This document shows positions 38,579 to 47,500 of a stretch of 64,000 nucleotides of DNA, piece after piece (positions within the stretch are counted from its first letter, which is position 1; each line of letters opens with the position of its first letter). The translations under genes were made by a program, and so were the position numbers. Origin of the DNA: Aplysia californica (lineage: Eukaryota; Mollusca; Gastropoda; Aplysiida; Aplysiidae); the NCBI RefSeq assembly GCF_000002075.1, contig NW_004797325.1, forward strand, positions 1,445,531 through 1,509,530, read 5' to 3'. The notes beneath the pieces were generated by a model, which saw nothing but the letters and a program-made list of their open reading frames with translations, was not told the origin of the DNA and did no database searches.

Positions 38579-41500
38579 CGTGGCGAAGAAGAAGAAGAAG
38601 AAGGATCTTTGCCAGAATTTCTTGTGCCTTTGTTTTTCTATGAAGTTAGGCTCACCAGTTGCTCAAAGATTGCTATCTTCTTTAATATCCCTTACATCCC
38701 ACCTGAGTTGTTCATTTTTTAAGGGTGTGTTTGAGAAAGAGTTAATACCTTAATTTATCACCCGAGTCATATATTTTATCCGGAAGAGTTTTTTTAAACG
38801 AGTTGTTTCTAGAAAGTAGATAGATGATTAGGGGTGCTCTGGTATTGTTTGCTCCTTCTTTCCTATCAAACATGTATCTTCCTAATATCTACTCCTTCCA
38901 TTGTCTTTGATATAAGTATAAGATCTAATTGTGTTGCAAGTTCCGTAAAAGACTTTCTAAACCTGAAACAAAAATCAAGAAAGTGGCTATATCGCATTTT
39001 GCTAAAAAAAAAAAAAAGTATGACACGATGGGACATCTGAAGAGGGTGACCATCTATTAAAAGCAACAGCACAGTTGTAAAACCAGTCCAAACTGAGATA
39101 TTTACATTGAAAATCACAATCCTCCCCTTTCCAATGCAAAAAAAATAATTTTATTCTCTTGTTGTGCAGCAACTCAAAGGTCGAAGCCTCTTCAGATGGC
39201 ACTTCTGACACTGATGAACAGGGCCGGCCTGGTGCTAAGAAACGCAGGTACCCTTCGATCAACTCCTCCAAGCCTTTTAGTCCCAGCTCGACTTCTTCAC
39301 AGAGTGGCACGTTCCCAACTGCATCTCCTGACAGTTCAGGCCCAACTTTTTCCGGTACATTCCAGAGCACGAGCCATGAGGTAAGCAGTGAGGGTCTTAC
39401 AATGATGTTTTTGTCTATTGCAGTCAATAATGATGATAATCTATGACATTTGTATAGTGCTCTGCCCTGATTAAAGAACATAGGCTGTGGGCGCATTACA
39501 AAAACAGGCAGAAATCTGCAGTTTTTTCAAGACTGCAAGTTGATCAGTTTAGCGGGAAGACTTTCTGTTTGTTTTCATTATCTGTCACAACGTCCTGAAC
39601 ACTAAGCCGTCTATGGTTATAGATTTCAACAGATTCTCTTCTGTGGGTCGTTGGTGGGTACTCTGGTGTGGTTTGCTCCTTCTTTCCTATCAAACATCTA
39701 TCGTCCTTATCTCCCCTTCTTCTTTTTTATGTTTGTTACCCTCTCTCTTGTAACACCTCTGATCTTCTGGCGCTCATATGACCTTATGCAGTTGCGAGCG
39801 CCGTAAAGCCTCTTCTAAAAAAAAAAGATTCTCTTCTGTCATCTTTTCCTTGCATGTCTGTTTTTGTGAATTTTTCCTTTCCAGAGTGTTTATCAAAAAG
39901 CAAATCGTCAACAAGCTGTTAAGATATTCTAAGCCCAGAAAGAAATTACGTCACCTTCTGTGTGTATCTTTTCTTGCCTTTTTCAACAATAAGCTTTTGA
40001 TTTCAACTAAATACTTCTTGAGCACATGCAACCAATACCACACATAAAGAAACTGCAATGAAATACTTTTTTTGAAATATTGGGCTTGGTAATGTGAACA
40101 GCCGGCTCACGAAATGTCTCTAACCGCTAACCATTAATTTCTTGCTGTCTTTTTTTTCTATTGTGGCTCACAAATAAATTCGCATTATACATCACTTTCT
40201 GGTCAAAAAGGACTCTATTTGTCAATGGAAACAACAATAGAAATGCCTTTTTAAAGTCTTGGACACTCCTTAAATTCCTTGATCATGAAATATACTTTTG
40301 AACCTCATTTCTAAAATATCGCTCTTATAAGCTCTTGTATGTTTTCTAGAACAGCCTACAAATGTGTGCAGAGTGTTCTAAAATTGTTGGAGATTTTTGT
40401 CTATTCTGAATTCGTTTTTTTTTTCCTTCTCTAAAAATTCAAAATGGCAGTGTTTCCTGTGTACCCAAAAGGCTGATCACGGAAAAAATTGATGAATCGT
40501 CTGCCTTGCTCAGTTCTGTGTTTATACAAAGCTATAAGGAAATCTGCTCATATTTAAGAACATAACTTTTAGGTGCATTCTCTTATTGAATGAAGTGAAT
40601 TAATGTTTCATAACTCAAATTCTCACCAAGTAGTGTCTACTGCTGTGATTTATTTTAGTTTTGTCCTGATTTTTAAAAAAAATTTAAAAATTCATTCTTA
40701 ATCATTTATTACTTTTCCTGAACTAATTACAATCTTGCAAATGTTTAGAAATATGGGCCTTATTTTCCATAAACGTTGTTGAGAAAAATATGGGCTTTTA
40801 TTCACTGGAAAATAGAAGGCAAAAGAGGCAGAGATGGACCAAGGGTAACTTCTTGGAGAACTAAATTCAGAGGATTTTTTTACAGTTCTGTTCTGTTGCA
40901 GTTTTGTGCAACATGCATGGACATCTTTTTCCACCCTGTTCGTTTTGTTTTGATAAATTGCTCCTGTGAAAATTGTTGGCTTGAGAATTAAAGTGGTCTA
41001 TCTTCACCTGAGGGCAAAATTTACTTTTCATATTATGCACAGCGCCAAATCTGTGGTCTTTTAGCTTCGGCAGGCTGTACGCTGCTAGGTCAGCGTGACT
41101 GGGGTCAGCTGCCAGTCAGTCTATCTGTGCTAACACCATGCACGGGGTTACTTACCATACACAAGGAAGATATCTAGAATAGTTTTTTAACTGCATGTGA
41201 TCAAATACAGCCGTCTTATGCATAGTAATTAAAGTAATATACACTGAATTAAAGGTTATGTAACAACCAAAGGGCATAATGAAATTCACTAAATCTCAGT
41301 TAGAATAAAGGTAATCAAAGTGGGTATCTACTTACCAGAGGACAACATTGTTGAAAGATTAGTAATCAAAATTTTTACATTTTCGTTCAACAGCCGAATT
41401 CGGCGGGCTAGTGATGAAATTCAGATTATCATATCTGTCTTTAAATGGCACAGGTCTATTTACACATTTTGTACAATATACACTTATCTATGGGGCCGTG

Positions 41501-44500
41501 GATGTTTTCTCGGTGCATGCAGTCTCGATGCGCAGTGAAGGTGATGTCTGTAGCAAATGTGTGCTCATTACAAATGGCAGTTTTTTCCTTATTGTCTACG
41601 ATGCCTTGAGTCCGCTTTTCAATTTTTGAAATAGACTGGTGACAGCTTTTGGTTCCTTATTCTCCCAGCAGGCCCAAGCCAAAGCCGTGTTGCGTTATGA
41701 ATTGAATGCAGTGTTGTTCTAAAATGTGCTGTTTGGGGATTATCTTTTTTGGAAAATGTCTTCTGTTCAGCTTTATGTACGAGTCTATTGCTGTCTGAAT
41801 TGCTGGGATAGAGGTTTTGGGAATAGGTGCGCTGTGTGAGATGTCATTATGAATTTGACAATACGTTTGGTTGAGAGAGTCAAAAATCAAACCTATAGTG
41901 TGCGTTTTATCAACAATGATTGGATCATACGTGTACCTCTGTGTCTGGTGTCTGCTCTACATTTGTTTGTGTAAGGATGGGGTAGATGGGGTGTCTTCTT
42001 AGTGTCATAGGTCCTCGGGTGACATTATTTGTGATAAATAAACTTCGAATATTTGTCATCTGTGTCTTCTCTAATGTCAATATCATAAATTAATAAAATG
42101 TCACTCTGCAGTGACTCACATTATGTCCTAGCCTTTCTTTTCAGACGCTGTTGTATTTTAGTCACATTCTTACACCCGCAAACGCGACAAACTTCAGCAA
42201 TAAGGTATGTCTCTCAAGTGTGTGTTCCATTGGGAGATTTCAGTAAACTTGTTAGAAATGAATCAGGGGCAAATGGATTCTACTTACTATCATAACACGG
42301 TTTGATCAACAAAGATGAAATTTATACACATTAAGCACAAATATGTCTTCCTTTCATATATAAATAACGATCTATGAAATTAGCAGAGAACTGTTGAACT
42401 CAGAACAGCATAGAATCCAGCATACATTGTTGCACGAGCCAAATAACAAGGCACTGAATAAGAATCGGATGTAAGTGACTTAATATTGCTGCAACTGTTC
42501 TTCCCACAATTATGGAAATTATACACATGAAACACAAATATGTCGTCAGTGCCTGCACCAAAACTTGTTGAGATTGATCTGGAACTTTGGAAATTATAAA
42601 TGAATGAAATGCAGCACACAGATTAAATTTGTTGAAATTCTGAACATTTTGCACACTCTATAACATCGGCAAATATCATCGCATTGAGATCAAGTTTTCG
42701 CAGACTGAGAGGGGAAATCTTACTCTTCTCTTTTTATATGGAATAGTTCGTGGTTAGAGTGAGGAGGTGACGCCATGACCTGCATTCCTGCAACTGATGC
42801 GCAACAGAGCAGGCAGTGACCACGAAGGGGAATGATTTTGGCCAGTTTTCAGCGCTGTGCATAAAATAAATCTTTGTTTCATCTCTTAGTTTAACAAAGG
42901 TCTAGTCTTAGTCTTAGAGCTGCTTTTGAATAGGATTTTCTCCAAATTGGAACCGAAAATTGAATTCTTAGTTCTAGTTTTGTGAAAGCAGAAAGTCCCA
43001 CTTTTCTTGAAACTGCTAAAAGTGGAGTTCAATTGCTCTTATTCTTAATGATACAATTTATTTTTTGGAAAACAATTTTGGATGTGATGAGGACATTTCT
43101 CTGTGTATTTAGGTACCGATCCAGTTGGTGGGTTTGGCCCAAGAATTTATGGAGGATTGTCTTGTGGGGGATGTGGGAGTGACGTGGCCTTGAGAGACCA
43201 CCTACAGAAATGAAATAAACCAATCGTTAGCCTGTATTGTATTATATCTCTGAGTTTTGTCTTCTTTGTGGATTGCGTTACGGGTCTTTTTCATGTGCGA
43301 CTGAGATTAGCGATTTAAAAAGATATTTGCAAAAATGAAAGTCGTTCGTGAAGTTTTAAAAGGGATGCTACTTGGTTATGTTGGAATACAATGCATTGGA
43401 TGACTCAAATCATGCATTCAAAATGGAACTCCAAAATAAAAAAAGGCGGGCAAGGAAAGACTGTCGAACAGTTTTTTTATTATTGCTTTTGGTTTCTTCA
43501 CACTTCCCTTACTGGCGTCTGTGGTGTAGTAGTTATGCTTTCTGCCTTCGTATGCAAATCACACGAGTTCAGTTCCCATGTAGTGAAATCTTTTTATCAA
43601 GTATCTCTGTCTGTATAACATAAGATAATAAGATAAGTTACATCTTTATTGTCCAGATCCTGGCACATTGGTTTGGTGTTTCACCAGGTAAACACATGCA
43701 CACATATCTGCATAATATAAATGAACAGTAATATAAACAATAATAATGTTAAGCAAGATACATACTCAGTATTCTGATTGTGACTCGATGTTATTCTGAT
43801 TCATGCTCTAAGGTCGTATGCATACTTGTAACAAGATGGTTAAGATGGAAGAATGTTGATGGATGATGGTAAAAATGACACTCTGTGTCTTTCTTTGTTA
43901 CAGATGAAAAGCCTAGTCTTTTACTTCTCACTAATATTTTTATTTTAGGGAACAAGGGATGTTTATTGTCCAAAAAGATGGAATTAATTTTTTTAGTGCA
44001 AGCTGTAATGGACAATTCATCCAAGGAGGAGAATGTAGATGTTAAAATTTTTCATTCCTTCAGTATTAATTGATTTAATATTTCTTTATCTTGTTGTCTT
44101 ATGTTCCCGGCCCATGCTGATATACAGAAATTGGTCATACTTTCTATGGTTGAATAAAAGAATATGGACATCAATGTTTTATCAACTTTAAAATACATGA
44201 GTTTCCGGAGAGAAAAAATAGTCTCTTTTTCACTTTTTTATGTAGGAGAGAAGTGTGGACCCGCCAGTTGAGTTTGTTGTCTACTGTAACACCCAAATAC
44301 ATATCATCTGACACTTGTTTAACGTTCTCAGTTTTAGTTTCGAGTAGCTGCAGGGGCAGTTTCTTTTTCCTAAAGTCAACAACAAGTTCTTTGGGTTTTT
44401 TCGCTTTTAAAAGCAGCTTATGATTTTCACACCATTCAGAAATTCCGGTAAGCAGTTTCGTTATGGTCAGCCTGAACTAGCCCAGTTATAGTTGGATCAT

Positions 44501-47500
44501 CCGCAAATTTGAGCAACTTAATGTTGCTGATTTTTATTTCGCAATGGTCCATGTATAGTGTGAATAAAACTGGTGACAAAAGACATCCTTGAGGGGCCCC
44601 TGTATTTGTTATGATGTGTGTTGATGAGGAATGGTTTAATTTTCCTTTTTGGGTTCAGTTGATAAGAAAATTCCCTATCCATGATATTAAATTGACGTTA
44701 ACACCTATGTTTTCTAATTTCTTTAAAAGGATAGCTGGCTGGACAGTAATAAAGGCTGAAGAAAAATCAACAAACAGGATCCTACAGTATGTTTCTGGCT
44801 TGTCGTAGTGTCTATATTGTTGTAAAAAAATAGTAGAATGGCATCTTCCACACTTCTTCCAGGACGATATGCGAATTGTTCATGGTCCTGGATGGGTTCT
44901 ATTTATGCTCGTAGTTTTTTTTTAGCACAATATTTTCTTGATGTTTTATAACTATGAATGTTAAGGATTGTCTTGTGGGGGATGGGGGAGTGACGTGGCC
45001 TTGAGAAACCACCTACAGAAATGGAATAAATCAATCGTTACCCTACCCTGTATTATATATATCTCTTGCGTTTTGCCTTCTTTGTATAATGCATTATGGG
45101 TGTTTTTCATGTGCGACTTGGATTAGTGATTTAAAAGGGATGCTCTATCTCACTCAGCCTGAGTTGGCCCCAACAGGCAGGGCTTGGCTCCCAAAATGAT
45201 CTAAATGTGTCAATAGAGGCATAAAACATTTGTAGTCTATACAATCAGACCTCCCTTTTATCGTTTGGGTAGGATGGTGCCACTGGGGGTCCTACTTTTC
45301 TTCCCTCTCTATTGTTTCTGTCTATCTTTCTTGCTTTTTCCCCGCGCACTACCTTATAAACGAATTGCTGTTCTGACTTGTCTTGTACCACAGTCGAACC
45401 TACTGTAACGACCACCGATCTAAGATTATCACCCGTAAAAACAACCTGGCCCCCTTCCCCTTGCATGTTTTCTGCGTCATAATGACCCTGTCCAAGATGT
45501 CCACCTGTCAAAGACAACCACTTTTGTTCTCGTCAATGGGTGGCTGTCTTGGACAATTTCGACTGTACCAGTTCCATTGGTCTCTTCTATAGGGTTCTTC
45601 TACTGGTTCTCCTGTCCTAAAGAGTGAACCCAGCACCCCTGTGTCTGCGTGCCCCGAGAACACGCCGAGAGCCGAGTGTGGTGTGGTAGATGGAAGTGAT
45701 GCCACTTCACTTGGTAAATAAACATAAGCCTGTCATCTTCCTCATTCACATTATTCTCTTGATTTTATGCCCATCGATCTAATGGTCAAATGCATGATCA
45801 GATCAGATTAGGGTAGATGGAAGCGATGCCGTTTCACTTGGTAAATAAACATAAGCCTTTCATCTTTCTCATCGACATCATTATTTTGATTTTGGTCTAA
45901 TGGTCAAATGCATGATCAGATCAGATTGGTTTGGGTCAGGTGTAATGACACTGGCCAGTGCACACTGCATCAAATCATCAGAGTCAGTCCACAGCTACTC
46001 AAATGTATATCTGGTGGATTCCAGATAAAGTCGTTCTATGAATAAAAAGACACCAAGGAGCCTCTTACAAAATAGTTTTGTTTTCAATGGTTGTGTACTT
46101 CCGTTTTTTTTAAATTGAAAAATAATGAGGTGCTTGTGGAGTGACGCTGACAGAAGTCCATTTTAAAGGAAATTTATTAAGGCTTGTGGCATTCTGCTGA
46201 TTGCATGTGCAAACCAAATATCTGATGCACACGTCTTATGACTGGCTGATTTCATCAAACCTATCAAATTGTTACCTCAAAAAGGAAACATCTTTGAATT
46301 TTGAGGAGGCAATCAAACTGACTAAAGAATGCTTTTGCCCCTTCATGAAAGCAAACCAAGCCTCCTTCAAATGTGCCGTATTGAATTGAGCTTTGTTTGA
46401 TGAAACTTTTTGCAATGTGCACCAGGTATAATCGAGCACCAACCAATATTCAGTCTGTTATTCTGTGTTCTGTTCTGAAATTTGTCTCCAATTATGAAAT
46501 TCACGAATATGAACTAGCAATGGTGATCATGATAATTTTCATCAATTTCTCCCTTCTTGATTTTTCCCTGTTCCTGCTCCTACTGTTATATTATACACTT
46601 TCAACCACGCAGTCTTCCTCTTCTTCTCTATTCATGAGTGGTTGGAGGGCGCCACGAGTTGGTTCTACTTCTTTTCTTTACTCTCTATTGTTTCTGTCTT
46701 TCTACCTTGCTTCCCCCCCCCCCCCCCCTCCACACACCTCATGACCATGATTGAGTCAATGTGTGTTTTTTTTTCTCAGTTTAATGTATTTTCATATATA
46801 TACATATCTCAGTTGTTTCCGAATTGCAGTGCAGTTTATCTCTCAGTTGTTTCCGAATTGTATTGTAGTTTATCTCTCTGTTGTTTCCGAATTGTATTGT
46901 AGTTTATCTCTCAGTTGTTTCCGAATTGTATTGTAGTTTATCTCTCAGTTGTTTCCGAATTGTATTGTAGTTTATCTCTCATTTGTTGCAGAATTGTATT
47001 GTAGTTTATCTCTCAGTTGTTTCCGAATTGTATTGTAGTTTATCTCTCATTTGTTGCAGAATCACATTGTAGTTTATCTCTCAGTTGGTGTAGAATTGCC
47101 GAATTGTATTGTAGTTTATCTCTCAGTTGGTGTAGAATTTTAATATAGCTAGCTTATCTCTCAGTTGTGCCAAGATTGTATTATAGTTTGTCTCTCGGTT
47201 GTGTCTGCATTGTGCTTCTGCTTGTGTTTTTGCCTGACTGCTAAACTTTTGCCTGCCCCCCTGCTGTGCATAACCTTTTTGTTGCTTTCTATGATGCCCT
47301 TGAATTATTTTATCAGTTTTTCGAGAATTTATCAGGTTCATGTCGGGAGAATCCCAAAAAGGCATCGTTTCTTAGGACAGAAACTTGAGTTGGGGCACTT
47401 TTGAAGAAAGCATCTGGTTTTTAAAAGAATCTTCGATAGATATTCTTTACACAAGAGTGCTTGAAACTATTATTTTCTGATGGGGTATAGCTGTGGGGGG

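Noticed and set aside
39002-39496. 164-codon minus-strand frame
   Set aside because: Antisense shadow of STAT exon 18 plus intron sequence.
43154-45146. Direct repeats considered as LTRs of a retroelement
   Set aside because: No TG..CA ends, primer-binding site or polypurine tract was seen, and the enclosed reverse transcriptase is of LINE type in the opposite direction.
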